Shown here one piece after another: positions 15,971 to 24,584 of a stretch of DNA of 41,299 bases. Source of the stretch: a candidate division WS1 bacterium (GTDB lineage Bacteria; Armatimonadota; Zipacnadia; Zipacnadales; UBA5352); NCBI GenBank assembly GCA_012522765.1, contig JAAYJW010000502.1, positions 1-41,299 of the forward strand. Reading direction: 5' to 3'. Every line of letters begins with the position of its first letter. Within the stretch, counting starts at the first letter, position 1. Made by a program: the position numbers and the translations under genes. The notes under the pieces were generated by a model. It had not been told where the DNA came from, did no database searches, and worked only from the letters and a program-made list of their open reading frames with translations.

Positions 15971-16972
15971 TTACTTGTAGATGACCTGCCACTGCACGCC
16001 AACGGTTGTGTCACCGTCGCCGCCGTCGTCAATGTCCTCTATCTGCAGCGTGACGCGGTTGTTGGCAAATACCTCCCACGCGGTGCCGATGGTATGTCGG
16101 CTGTAGTCGCTCGCGCCGGAGACGTCGAGTTCGTCGTAGCGATAGAAGATCGTTGCGTCCGACTCGTTGGGCGTGAACTCCGCGAGTCCGTACCAGCCAC
16201 TGGCATCGGCGACAGCGTAGTTCCGGTGATCGTACCAGTCGCCATCCATATACTCCGCCTGCAGCGCCCAGCCCGAGGCCTGTCCGGCGCCATTCCAACG
16301 CACGTGCGCTCCCCATACGCTTGGGTCGAAGTCCACCGCGGGGTCGGTTGCCGTTGCTTCCACGTCTATGTTCGATGTCATGTAGCTTACGCCTGCAACG
16401 CTGTTGCCACCAAACGGGACCTCCGCGTTTGCCACGAATGAGGTCGCGTCGTCGAGGCGATCCCGATGCCAGTCATCCATGCCGTCAATCACGCCGAGGT
16501 CGAAGTTCACCCCGGGGCCTGCGGGCGAGTGGTACGTCGCGAAGACGCCAAGCCCGCGCTCCCCCGGGAAGAATGTGCGCGTTACCCGGGCTCGCTCGAA
16601 TGGTAGCCGCTTGCTGCTGGAGTACTCAAGCTCGTATCCGAACATGACCGTCCCGTAGCCGACACGCGCCGACCAGTCCTGCGCGAATGGATGCGAAAGC
16701 CAGATGTCCCTGGGGCTGACCTCCTGCCCCTCTCGGGCAAGTAGATCTGAGAAGTCGAGTTGAATTCGGAACGTAGTGCCCTGCTCGTTGACCGTGTCCT
16801 TCCAGTTCAGCCTTACCCGCCGGGTGTCGAAGTCGCCGTCATCATCGGCGTCCGAGTATTCGTAGCGGAACTGACTGTAGCCGTTCACATCCGGCTCCCA
16901 TGCCATCGCCGGCAGTGCCATGGCGACAAGGAGAGCCATGATCCCCACGGTGAGAACGTGTCGCAAGGTCAT
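15971..16972 (-). CDS. Outer-membrane beta-barrel porin of the Pho regulon
   Basis: A 333-residue protein with a signal peptide (cleavage likely after PAMA, residue 24) and then alternating short strands rich in Tyr, Trp, Asp and Gly, such as GYSQFRYEYSDADDDGDFDTR and SARVGYGTVMFGYELEY in parts, characteristic of a porin-type barrel. The C-terminus ends WQVIYK, not the classical terminal Phe. Its position as first gene after the Pho box and before pstS suggests that it is the outer-membrane entry for phosphate, like OprP/OprO, but specific Lys/Arg ladder residues cannot be confirmed. AGGAGG lies 11 bases before the ATG; an upstream in-frame start at 17026 would overlap the promoter. Confidence 0.82.
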   Translation of the reverse strand: MTLRHVLTVGIMALLVAMALPAMAWEPDVNGYSQFRYEYSDADDDGDFDTRRVRLNWKDTVNEQGTTFRIQLDFSDLLAREGQEVSPRDIWLSHPFAQDWSARVGYGTVMFGYELEYSSSKRLPFERARVTRTFFPGERGLGVFATYHSPAGPGVNFDLGVIDGMDDWHRDRLDDATSFVANAEVPFGGNSVAGVSYMTSNIDVEATATDPAVDFDPSVWGAHVRWNGAGQASGWALQAEYMDGDWYDHRNYAVADASGWYGLAEFTPNESDATIFYRYDELDVSGASDYSRHTIGTAWEVFANNRVTLQIEDIDDGGDGDTTVGVQWQVIYK

Positions 16973-17028
16973 GTTGGTCTGTGCCTCCTGAATGCAGTGG
17001 TGGGTGGCGCTTGTCTCACGTCGCAAAG

Positions 17029-17083
17029 ATGATAGCTACTGCTGTTTAAGCGACGGTTAAGTTGGCATTAAGGTCAGGTTAAG
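17029..17083 (-). promoter_or_regulatory. Pho box with four 11-bp repeats and its -10 box
   Basis: Read on the - strand, CTTAACC (17077-17083), CTTAATG (17066-17072), CTTAACC (17055-17061) and CTTAAAC (17044-17050) recur at exactly 11-bp intervals, one helical turn apart, as expected for PhoB/PhoP dimers. Nine bases after the last repeat is TATCAT (17029-17034), a good -10 box, so the repeats replace the -35 box as in known PhoB-activated promoters. It drives the porin-pst-phoU operon and sits just after phoR. Confidence 0.88.
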
Positions 17084-17101
17084 AGAAGGATGTGCTTCGG
17101 G

Positions 17102-18499
17102 TTACGATTTGCGGGGGCCGGACGGGAGAACAACGGTGAAGGTTGAGCCTTCGCCGGGGGTGCTGGCGACGCTGACGCGACCGCCGTGGGCTTCGGCGAT
17201 GTGCTTGACGATGGCGAGGCCGAGGCCGGTGCTGCCGGTCACCCTGTCGCGGGCAACGTCCACGCGGTAGAAGCGTTCGAAGATGCGGTCGAGGTGCTGC
17301 TTCGGTATGCCGATGCCGGTGTCTTGCACCGACAGCTCATAGCCGTCGTCGCCCGAACGCCCGTGGGCGCTGACGCTCCCGCCAGGCGGCGTGTACTTGA
17401 CGGCATTGTCGAGGAGGTTCACGAGCAGTGTGCGGAGCGAGCGGGCGTCGGCATAAACACGCTCTTCCGGGGCGCAGTCGAGCGCGAGAGTGACGTCACC
17501 GGCCTCGGCGGTCGGCCGCACCTGGGCGGCGGCGTCTTCGAGCGCCTGACAGGCGCGCAGATACTCCGGCTCCAGCAGGGTTGCACCGCGCTCCACGCGA
17601 CTGAGCGTGAGCATGTCGTCGAGGATCTCCGCCAGCCGGTCGGCGGCGTCCACTATCTGCCGCAGAAAGCTCGGGGCGTGCTCGGGGTCATTCAGCGCGC
17701 CGCTCTCCAGCGCCTCGGCGAGCGCCTTGATGGCGGCGGCGGGGGTGCGGAGTTCATGGCCGGCATTGGCGACGAACTCCTGCCGGATGCGCGCCGTCTC
17801 CGCCACATGCGTAACATCATGCAGCAGCGCCACGGCTCCGGTGAGCTGTCGCTCGCGATCGAGCAGCGGTGACACCACGGCATCGAGGACCATCTCGCGG
17901 GGTTGCGCCAGTTGGATGCGCTCGTGCTGCACGTTCCCCTGCTGCAGCACTCGCGAGACGATCGCACCGAGCCTGTAGCTGAGCGTGGCGCCCTCGACCT
18001 GGCGGTCAACGCTTTCGTCGGTGCCAAGCTCGAAGATTCGCCCAAATGCCTGGTTGCAGTAGCGGATTCGTCCGCGCTGATCCACGGCGACGACCGCGTC
18101 TGTCATCTGCTGGAGAATCGTGGCGTAGCGGCCGCCCTCATCACCGGCGGCGCTTAGTTCCCCGCGCACCTGCCGGCCTGCCCCGGCGACGGCATCGGCG
18201 AGTTCGCCGAGCGCGCCGGAGGGTCTCTCCACGAAGCCCGGCCCTGCTTCGCCCTCGGCGAGATGCTCGACGGAACGGGTAATCTGGCGCAGGTCGAGGG
18301 TGAGGGATCTGTCCGCGAATATGACGATGATGGCCGCAAGGGCCATCGCGGCGAGCATGACAATCGCCAGTGAGGTGCGCTCGGCGCCAGTCTCAGTGTT
18401 GGCCGAACGGAGGAGCGCGTCGGCGGCAAGCCACGATCCCGCGATGATGATGAGGATGCCGACTATGACGCGGCGGCGCAGAATGCCCAGCAGGTTCAC
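17102..18499 (-). CDS. phoR: PhoR-like sensor histidine kinase
   Basis: A 465-residue kinase: two membrane segments (about residues 11-28 and 43-62) with only a short external loop, as in PhoR; a HAMP-like linker; a PAS domain (about 125-235, DAVVAVDQRGRIRYCNQAFGRIF in part); HisKA with His248 (GHELRTP); and HATPase with DNAVKYTPPGG, DTGIGIP and GSTGLGLAI. The short sensory loop suggests that it reads phosphate through Pst/PhoU. Its start overlaps the phoB stop by 4 bases. Confidence 0.92.
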   Translation of the reverse strand: MNLLGILRRRVIVGILIIIAGSWLAADALLRSANTETGAERTSLAIVMLAAMALAAIIVIFADRSLTLDLRQITRSVEHLAEGEAGPGFVERPSGALGELADAVAGAGRQVRGELSAAGDEGGRYATILQQMTDAVVAVDQRGRIRYCNQAFGRIFELGTDESVDRQVEGATLSYRLGAIVSRVLQQGNVQHERIQLAQPREMVLDAVVSPLLDRERQLTGAVALLHDVTHVAETARIRQEFVANAGHELRTPAAAIKALAEALESGALNDPEHAPSFLRQIVDAADRLAEILDDMLTLSRVERGATLLEPEYLRACQALEDAAAQVRPTAEAGDVTLALDCAPEERVYADARSLRTLLVNLLDNAVKYTPPGGSVSAHGRSGDDGYELSVQDTGIGIPKQHLDRIFERFYRVDVARDRVTGSTGLGLAIVKHIAEAHGGRVSVASTPGEGSTFTVVLPSGPRKS

Positions 18500-19182
18500 C
18501 CCGCGAACTTGTAGCCTGTGCCGCGCACAGTGAGGATATGAGCGGGATCCGCGGGGTCTTCCTCGACCTTCTGTCGCAGCCAGCGGACATGCACGTCCAC
18601 CGTGCGCTGGTCGAGGAAATCCTCATCACCCCAGACGGCGGCGATGATCTGCTCGCGGCTGCGCACCCGGCCGGCATGCATCATCAGGTAGGCAAGCAGG
18701 TCGAATTCTTTCGGGGAGAGATTCACCGGTTCGCCACGCACTCGGAGTTCATGGCCCGCGAGGTCCATCCGGATCTCACCCGCGACGAGCAGCCCCCCGG
18801 CATCCTCACCGCGATCTCCCCCCGCGCGCCGGAGCACCATGCGAACACGCGCCACCAGCTCGCGCATGCTGAAGGGTTTGACGATGTAGTCGTCCGCGCC
18901 CATCTCGATGCCCGCGACTCGATCGGCCTCCGCGGCACGGGCGGTGAGCATGATGACCGGCACATCGCGTCGGCGGCGGAATGCGTTGAGTAGCTGCCAG
19001 CCGCTGAGGCCGGGCAGCATCAGGTCGAGTATCACGAGCGAGGGTGCGAAGCTCTCGAACTGGTCGAGCGCGGAGCGGCCGTCCGCGGCCGTCTGCGTCT
19101 CGAATCCCTCCTGCCTGAGAGTATAAGCCACTGCGTCAGCGACGCTGCGTTCATCTTCGACGATCAGGATTCTCTCAGGCAT
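18496..19182 (-). CDS. phoB: PhoB-like response regulator (OmpR family)
   Basis: A 228-residue two-domain regulator. The receiver has the acidic pair (Glu9, Asp10), the phospho-acceptor Asp53 (LDLMLPG), the Thr of MLTARA and the Lys of VKPF. The C-terminal winged helix reads LSPKEFDLLAYL and RTVDVHVRWLRQKVEEDP. It is directly coupled to phoR and should bind the Pho box at 17044-17083. It is paralogous to the next gene upstream, especially in the recognition helix region. Confidence 0.9.
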   Translation of the reverse strand: MPERILIVEDERSVADAVAYTLRQEGFETQTAADGRSALDQFESFAPSLVILDLMLPGLSGWQLLNAFRRRRDVPVIMLTARAAEADRVAGIEMGADDYIVKPFSMRELVARVRMVLRRAGGDRGEDAGGLLVAGEIRMDLAGHELRVRGEPVNLSPKEFDLLAYLMMHAGRVRSREQIIAAVWGDEDFLDQRTVDVHVRWLRQKVEEDPADPAHILTVRGTGYKFAG

Positions 19183-19213
19183 TGCACAATACTCCGGCGG
19201 CGCTGCCGCGGAC

Positions 19214-19900
19214 TCAGATGTCCATCAGCTTGTAGCCCTCACCGCGGACGGTGAGGATGCGCTTCGGCTCGCTGGGGCTCTCCTCGAGCTTCTCGCGCAG
19301 CCAGCGGATGTGCACGTCCAGAGTGCGCGGGTCGATGTACTCATCTTCGCCCCAGACGCGCTCGAGTATGCGCTCGCGCGGCACAACGCGGCCGCAGTTG
19401 CGCACGAGGTACTCCAGCAGGTCGAACTCCTTGGGCGTGAGTGGGACGTTCTCGCCGCGGAGAGTCACCACGCGCGCTGCCGGCCTGACCGATAGCTCGC
19501 CCAGCTCGATAAGGTGCTGATCGTCGCTCGACCAGTACTTGCTGCGACGCAGCACCGCCCGCACGCGCGCGGCCAACTCGCGGGCGCGGAAAGGCTTGGT
19601 GATGTAGTCATCCGCGCCACGGCAGAGGCCCTCGACCCGATCGTCCTCCGCGGCAAGGCCCGTGAGCATGACGATCGGGACCTCGGAATGCTCGCGGATG
19701 ACGGTGCAGACGTCCATCCCGCCGATCTTCGGCAGCATCAGATCGAGCAGGACGAGGTCGGGCCCTTCGGCCTGGAGTCGCTCAAGCCCCTCCTCGCCAT
19801 CTTGCGCGGTGATCACTTTGTAGCCGGACGCCTCCAGGGCGGCGACAATCGCGTCCCGTACCGGCTCTTCGTCCTCAATCGCCAGGATTACCTCGGCCAT
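19214..19900 (-). CDS. Second OmpR-family response regulator next to phoB
   Basis: A 228-residue regulator with the same plan as phoB: acidic pocket (Glu9, Asp10), Asp53 (LLDLMLPK), MLTG, ITKPF, and a winged helix ending RTLDVHIRWLREKLEESP. The start is the ATG at 19900 after a GGGGG run. It lies 31 bases ahead of phoB on the same strand with no kinase of its own, so it may share PhoR or answer a distant kinase. The recognition segment differs from phoB only in a few residues, so overlapping targets are plausible. A weak 6-bp hairpin (19963-19980) lies upstream. Confidence 0.88.
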   Translation of the reverse strand: MAEVILAIEDEEPVRDAIVAALEASGYKVITAQDGEEGLERLQAEGPDLVLLDLMLPKIGGMDVCTVIREHSEVPIVMLTGLAAEDDRVEGLCRGADDYITKPFRARELAARVRAVLRRSKYWSSDDQHLIELGELSVRPAARVVTLRGENVPLTPKEFDLLEYLVRNCGRVVPRERILERVWGEDEYIDPRTLDVHIRWLREKLEESPSEPKRILTVRGEGYKLMDI

Positions 19901-19982
19901 GGGCCCCCAACTCTCTCTTCTTCCAGACGTATGCGCTCTTCGGTTGCCTGTGACAACGGGCCGACCCGCCTGCACGGGTCAA

Positions 19983-21611
19983 TCAGCGTGCCGTTGACAT
20001 GCCCAGCACCGCGGCGATGTTGCCTCCGAGCACCAGGCGCTTGTCCGCCAGCGGGATGCGCGCCCACGCCGCCCAGCCAAGCTGCGGGGCCGCGTCGCGC
20101 ATCACGCAGTCGGTGCCGAAGAGCACCCGGTCGCGCCCCATCTCGCGCACCAGGTACTCCACGAGGCCGTACAGGATTGCAGTATACGTGATTTCCGCCA
20201 GGATGTTGCTGTGACGTCGAGCCGCCGGGATAAGCGCCTCGGCAAGCGCCCACGAACTGCCCGCGTGCGCTAGCACGAACTTCGCGTTGGGATACATCGG
20301 CGCCAGCGCGGCAAGCTGATCGGGCGTAACAGACCCCTGCGGGCTGAGGCCGCCGTGGCAGAGCACCGGCGCGCCCTGTCTGTCGGCCCACTCGAGCATC
20401 GGGCGATGGCGGATGTCGGTCAGCGGCACCATCTGCCGCGGCGGGTAGGGCTTGTACCCGACCACGCGGCCGCTGCGGAAGACGCGGTCAAGCTCCGCCG
20501 CCGCTTCCTCCGGATAGCGCGGGTTGACCGTCCCGAAGGCCAAAAGGCGCTCGGGATGGCGCTCCACCGCCGCGAGGGCGATGTCGTTGCTCGCCGGATC
20601 GCCGAGGGTAATGCCGCTCCAGGTGCTGAGGATCGCGCGGTTGATGCCGAGACGGTCCATCGTGCCGACGAGGCCGTCGCCATCGTTGTACGGCAGTTGA
20701 ATTGACGCGATGCCCATCGAGCCGTCGTGGGCGATATGCGCGTGGGCATCGAAGATGAACTCGTCGGTCAGCGGTTTGCCCTCGCGCATGGTGGCGACGA
20801 TCGGATCATCGTCCTCGGGTGGCTCGACGGCCGGGATCTCCTCAATCGGCGGCGCCTCGTCGGTCTTCACGTTGAGCAGCAGCCGCAGCAGATTGCTTCC
20901 GGCGATCTGCTCGCGCGCCTCGTCGGGGATGTCCTCGTAGAGCGACATCATGACGGCCGCGCCGGGGCTGCAGTCGGGGAGACCGGTGCCGAAGATCAGG
21001 CGCCCGGGGCCGAAGTCTCTGACGAAGCGCTCGTAGGCGCGGTGGCCCTGAAACGCGTGCGTCTCGATGTGAAGGTTCGGTGCCCGGCGCAGGGCGGGCT
21101 CAAGCTCGCGATCGACTCCCCACGCCACACCGCAGAGAACCACCGGAAGCTCGGGATAACGCCCGCAGATGCCCGCCGCGGCGTCTATGCCGACCTCGGC
21201 CACGTCGGTGAAAAGCGGGATGCGCCGCTCCTCCAGCGCACGGAGGAGTGGGCCGCAGATGTCGTCGCTGAGCGAGAAGCGGTGGGTCTTCGGGCAGATG
21301 CGCGCCGCGCGGACACCGAGGCGGAGCAGCTCCGGCACAAGCTCCTCGGGCGGCGCCATCTCGTGCGTGTGATGAGGCATCAGGACCCACTGGGGGATGA
21401 GCTGGGGGTAGTCCGCGACCTCCTCCAGCAGTTGCCGGTTGCCGTAGTCCTGATGGTACTGCACGGCGGAGGCATGATGAACGAGCGCCGCGCCGATGCC
21501 GTAGTAGGCGTAGTCGCGGGCGAAATCGCGCGGGTGCCAGATCTGCTCCGGATGAGGGGCAGAGCGCCAGCCGACCATCGAGCAGCCGTCAAAGAAACGC
21601 AGACGCGGCAT
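19983..21611 (-). CDS. Tandem two-domain amidohydrolase, first domain degenerate
   Basis: A 542-residue protein made of two amidohydrolase-2 (TIM barrel) domains joined by an acidic linker (about 251-280). The second domain has the full set of metal motifs: DAHAH (Asp288, His290, His292), LCHGG, VLAHAG and FGTDC. The first domain keeps the fold pattern, but the N-terminal motif reads FFDGCSM in place of DxHxH and FGTG replaces FGTD, so it probably has no metal. Single-domain relatives decarboxylate or hydrolyse cyclic or aromatic acids. A catalytic plus regulatory or structural half is inferred. It is the first of this strand's genes after queC, with a 20-base gap. Confidence 0.85.
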   Translation of the reverse strand: MPRLRFFDGCSMVGWRSAPHPEQIWHPRDFARDYAYYGIGAALVHHASAVQYHQDYGNRQLLEEVADYPQLIPQWVLMPHHTHEMAPPEELVPELLRLGVRAARICPKTHRFSLSDDICGPLLRALEERRIPLFTDVAEVGIDAAAGICGRYPELPVVLCGVAWGVDRELEPALRRAPNLHIETHAFQGHRAYERFVRDFGPGRLIFGTGLPDCSPGAAVMMSLYEDIPDEAREQIAGSNLLRLLLNVKTDEAPPIEEIPAVEPPEDDDPIVATMREGKPLTDEFIFDAHAHIAHDGSMGIASIQLPYNDGDGLVGTMDRLGINRAILSTWSGITLGDPASNDIALAAVERHPERLLAFGTVNPRYPEEAAAELDRVFRSGRVVGYKPYPPRQMVPLTDIRHRPMLEWADRQGAPVLCHGGLSPQGSVTPDQLAALAPMYPNAKFVLAHAGSSWALAEALIPAARRHSNILAEITYTAILYGLVEYLVREMGRDRVLFGTDCVMRDAAPQLGWAAWARIPLADKRLVLGGNIAAVLGMSTAR

Positions 21612-21631
21612 CTCAAGCCTCCCTGCTTATC

Positions 21632-22288
21632 TCAACCGCCGTGAGTGTGCTTTTGTTCCCGCCACTGCTCATAGCACCCCGCCTCCTCAAGCGCCGCCTG
21701 GAGCCTGCGGCACGAGGGGCATTGCCAGCAATGCTCGGGGCCGGGACCGTAGCAACTCCACGTCAGGTGCAGCGGTGCGCCCGTCTCAATGCCCAGCGAT
21801 ACTATCTCCCGCTTGGTCAGATCGAGCGTGGGGGAGATGACGCGCGGGTGGTTCTGCGTGGCAAGCTCGAGCATAGCGTCACAGCGGCGTACGAATTCGG
21901 GGGAGTTGTCCGGGAAAGTCGCCGCCTCCTCGGCATTGAAGCCGCAGATGATGGCTTCGGCCCCCATCGCCTCTGCATGTGCGGCCGCGATACTGATGAA
22001 GACGGCGTTGCGGGCGGGGACCCAGACGGAGGCGTCGTCCGCCTCCGCGAGGTCACTCGCCGGGTCGGAGAGCGACGCGGGCGTCAGCCGGCTCATCCAC
22101 GGCAGCTTGATGAGGCGGTGATCCACGCCGATCTCGGCTGCGATGCACAGTGCCGCCTCCGCCTCGCGCGCAGCGGCTCGCTGGCCGTAGTCGAAGGTCA
22201 ATGCGAGTGCAGGAGGATGCGACTCGCGCGCGGCCCATGCCGCGACGAGCGAGTCCAGTCCTCCCGACAGCAGCAGGACGCTCGACAT
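21632..22288 (-). CDS. queC: QueC, 7-cyano-7-deazaguanine synthase
   Basis: A 218-residue ATP-dependent enzyme making preQ0 from 7-carboxy-7-deazaguanine and ammonia, for queuosine or other deazaguanine modifications. The PP-loop is SGGLDS (residues 8-13) and the C-terminal zinc site is C-x7-C-x2-C-x2-C (CYGPGPEHCWQCPSC). Length fits the family. queD lies 5 bases upstream on the same strand; queE and queF are not in the window. Confidence 0.95.
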   Translation of the reverse strand: MSSVLLLSGGLDSLVAAWAARESHPPALALTFDYGQRAAAREAEAALCIAAEIGVDHRLIKLPWMSRLTPASLSDPASDLAEADDASVWVPARNAVFISIAAAHAEAMGAEAIICGFNAEEAATFPDNSPEFVRRCDAMLELATQNHPRVISPTLDLTKREIVSLGIETGAPLHLTWSCYGPGPEHCWQCPSCRRLQAALEEAGCYEQWREQKHTHGG

Positions 22289-22293
22289 AGCCG

Positions 22294-22662
22294 CTACTCC
22301 TCGTAGTATGTGACGGAACTTGTCGCCGATTCGTAGACGGTGACGCGGACGACCTTCACCTGCTCGCCCAGCGCCTCAACGGACCTGCCGTAGATGTGCC
22401 GCGCGAGGTTCTCACTGCTCGGATTGATCTCATCGAAGGGTGCGATCTCGTTGAGGTAGCGATGGTCGAGTTCACTGAGAATCCCGTCGAAGACGCGCTT
22501 GAGGTCGGCGAAGTCCATCAATATGCCGCAATCATCAAGCTCCTCACCGGCGACTACCAGCGCAACGCGGTAGTTGTGTCCATGCATGCGCGCACAGGCG
22601 CCAGGGTGTCCGCGCATTAGGTGAGCGGCTGAGAAATCGCGTTCGACAGTGAGTTCGTACAA
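22294..22662 (-). CDS. queD: QueD, 6-carboxytetrahydropterin synthase
   Basis: A 122-residue enzyme converting dihydroneopterin triphosphate to 6-carboxy-5,6,7,8-tetrahydropterin, the first committed step to preQ0. Zinc ligands are His14, His27 and His29, and the catalytic cysteine is Cys23 (CARMHGHN). The TTG at 22662 gives the classical start MYELTVERDFSAAH and the normal family length; an ATG at 22686 would add eight residues. It is co-transcribed with queC from a promoter with a perfect -10 box. Confidence 0.92.
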   Translation of the reverse strand: MYELTVERDFSAAHLMRGHPGACARMHGHNYRVALVVAGEELDDCGILMDFADLKRVFDGILSELDHRYLNEIAPFDEINPSSENLARHIYGRSVEALGEQVKVVRVTVYESATSSVTYYEE

Positions 22663-22708
22663 GGTGAGCCCCCGGCTGCGAACCATCGGGTCTTGCGTGG
22701 TCGCCGCG

Positions 22709-22736
22709 ATTATAACACAGCCAACAGCGAGCGCAA
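22709..22736 (-). promoter_or_regulatory. Promoter of queD-queC
   Basis: On the - strand, TTGCGC (22731-22736) is 16 bases from a perfect TATAAT (22709-22714). Transcription would start near 22702, leaving a short leader before queD. The short leader leaves no room for a preQ1 riboswitch. Confidence 0.6.
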
Positions 22737-22778
22737 ACCGGGGCGGCGCGGGAACGTCCTTGGCCGGCGGGACGTCAA

Positions 22779-22808
22779 TTGACAGCGGATGCATCGGCCC
22801 CGTATACT
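22779..22808 (+). promoter_or_regulatory. Promoter of the membrane-anchored protein gene
   Basis: TTGACA (22779-22784) and TATACT (22803-22808) with an 18-base spacer. Transcription would start near 22815, so the leader is only about 10 bases and consists essentially of the GGGAGG ribosome binding site. Confidence 0.75.
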
Positions 22809-22824
22809 CCGCACGGGAGGCAGC

Positions 22825-23475
22825 ATGGAAGAGACACGCAAACGCCGCGACACGAGCTTCGCCATCATTGCCATCGTCGCCGGGCTCCTGACCGGTGGCG
22901 TGCTTACGTACGCCTTCGTCAGGCCCGCGCAGGAACCTCCGGCCGAGCCGGAGTATGAGGTCATCGAAGCCCACCGTCTGCCCTACGACATGATCGCTGA
23001 GCAAGCAGCGGGTGATGACGTGCCGGACGAGGAGAGTCCGGCCGCGGCGGCATCGGAGCCGTCGTCATCGGGTGGCGAGACGACAGCCGCTGAGCGCAGC
23101 GTCATCCATGACGCCCGGGAGCAGATGGAAGCCGAGGGTGTCACGGAGTATGTCGAACTGACGGAGGACCTCTTCGTGCGCCTCTCGGCGCGGATGGTGA
23201 TCTTCGCGTCTACGCTGGAGAGCCACCCGCAGGCGAGCGACCCGACCACGATCCAGGGCCTGATGGCCGACTACGCTTCGGGTCTGCTGGCGCGCGAGCG
23301 AGTGGACCCGGACGAGTACCGGGAGTACGCACAGGCGGTCGCCAACGACGGAGCGCGCGTGAAGGAGATGGGGGAGAAGATCCTTCGCGAGGCGGAGAAG
23401 CACACGACACGCAAGATTGACGTCAGCGCGGTGCCGGGGATGTCGCCGATGCCGGTGGCTCAGCCGGAGGACTGA
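22825..23475 (+). CDS. Membrane-anchored protein of unknown function
   Basis: A 216-residue protein that I do not recognise. Residues 1-10 are charged (EETRKRRD), then a single hydrophobic segment (about 11-31) anchors it; the rest should lie outside the cytoplasm. Residues 35-95 are acidic and low-complexity (Glu, Pro, Ser, Ala). The C-terminal part (about 100-200) looks helical, with conserved-looking stretches such as VELTEDLFVRLSARMVIFAS and MADYASGLLARERVDPDEYREYA in part. Its end overlaps the end of the facing oxidoreductase gene by 16 bases. GGGAGG lies 4 bases before the ATG. Confidence 0.8.
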   Translation: MEETRKRRDTSFAIIAIVAGLLTGGVLTYAFVRPAQEPPAEPEYEVIEAHRLPYDMIAEQAAGDDVPDEESPAAAASEPSSSGGETTAAERSVIHDAREQMEAEGVTEYVELTEDLFVRLSARMVIFASTLESHPQASDPTTIQGLMADYASGLLARERVDPDEYREYAQAVANDGARVKEMGEKILREAEKHTTRKIDVSAVPGMSPMPVAQPED

Positions 23476-24512
23476 TCGGGCCCCGCGTCCCACTGCATCT
23501 CCACGCGGCAGCCGGTTCGCTCCGACTCATACGCCGCCAACACCACCGCGAGGGTGTCGCGCGCCAGTTCAGTCGTGGCGACCGGCTCGCGCTCCTCGAC
23601 GATCGCCCCGATCAGGTCGCTGAGCGTCGCCTCCACCGCGTAGGGCTGCACGTAGAGCGGGTTGTGTACCGGCACTGGTGAGAACGCGTCCTCGTGCAGC
23701 AGCGCGAGGGGGATCTCATCCTCCGGATCATCGCGAATGAGCAGCACGCCCTCGGTGCCGACGATCCGCCTATCCGCGCGATAGCGTTCGGCATGGTCGG
23801 CAAAGGTCACCACCACGTTTGCCATCATGCCATCGCCGAAGTTGAGCGCAACGGCGGCAGTGTCCTCGCCGGTTCCCGGCGCATCCACGACGAGTGATCG
23901 GCACATCGCATTGACCTCGCGCGGGCGGCCGAAGAGGTGCAGCAGCAAGTAGAGAGGGTGGTAGCCTGCGTCTATCAGCACTCCGCCGCCGGCGCGCTCA
24001 AGATCGCCCTTCCAGTGCTCGGGGTCGCTCATCCGCGCGACTTCATCATCGTAGATCGTGAAGACCGCGAGGAAGGGACGGCCGATCTCGCCCGCCTCGA
24101 TCAGCCTCTTTGCACCCGCCACCGCCGGGAAGTAGCACTGCGTGAGCGCCACCAGCAGCCGCCGGTCGGCCTCCCTGGCGGCCGCGATCATCTCATCGGC
24201 TTCGTCCAGTGTGCGCGCGATGGGCTTCTCCGAGATCACATGCTTCCCCGCCTGCAGAGCCGCGACGGCGACCTCGCGGTGGCAGTCATGCGGAGTGAGC
24301 ACGTCGACCACGTCCACCGCGTCGTCCTCGACCACCGCCCGCCAGTCCGATTCGGTCCGAGCGATGATCCCGTAGCGGCGCTCGATCTCCGCCAGCGCCT
24401 CCGCGTCCGGATCTGCCGCGATGACCCGGCGTACGTGCTCGTTGCGCACCAGTGCGTCGAGGTGCAGGGGGGCGAACTTCCCGCATCCGATCAGGCCGAC
24501 TGTGAGGTCCAT
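23460..24512 (-). CDS. Gfo/Idh/MocA-family oxidoreductase
   Basis: A 350-residue NAD(P)-dependent oxidoreductase. The Rossmann motif is GLIGCGKFAP (residues about 6-15), the family EKP motif is present (ISEKPIART) with its lysine, and DAGYHPLYLLLHLFG carries the Asp and His of the active site. Substrates in the family include sugars, inositols and sugar derivatives; which one applies here is not known. The start was set at the ATG 6 bases after GGAGG; an ATG at 24518 has no room for one. A structured 143-base element lies upstream. Confidence 0.88.
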   Translation of the reverse strand: MDLTVGLIGCGKFAPLHLDALVRNEHVRRVIAADPDAEALAEIERRYGIIARTESDWRAVVEDDAVDVVDVLTPHDCHREVAVAALQAGKHVISEKPIARTLDEADEMIAAAREADRRLLVALTQCYFPAVAGAKRLIEAGEIGRPFLAVFTIYDDEVARMSDPEHWKGDLERAGGGVLIDAGYHPLYLLLHLFGRPREVNAMCRSLVVDAPGTGEDTAAVALNFGDGMMANVVVTFADHAERYRADRRIVGTEGVLLIRDDPEDEIPLALLHEDAFSPVPVHNPLYVQPYAVEATLSDLIGAIVEEREPVATTELARDTLAVVLAAYESERTGCRVEMQWDAGPDQSSG

Positions 24513-24584
24513 CAGCATCCTCCATCGTGGTGCTTGCATTTGCCCGGAATTCGGGGAGCAAGGACCCTGCATCGCCCGCCCCCT

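Noticed and set aside
22663-22708. preQ1 riboswitch before queD
   Set aside because: The predicted transcript leader is too short to hold the aptamer.
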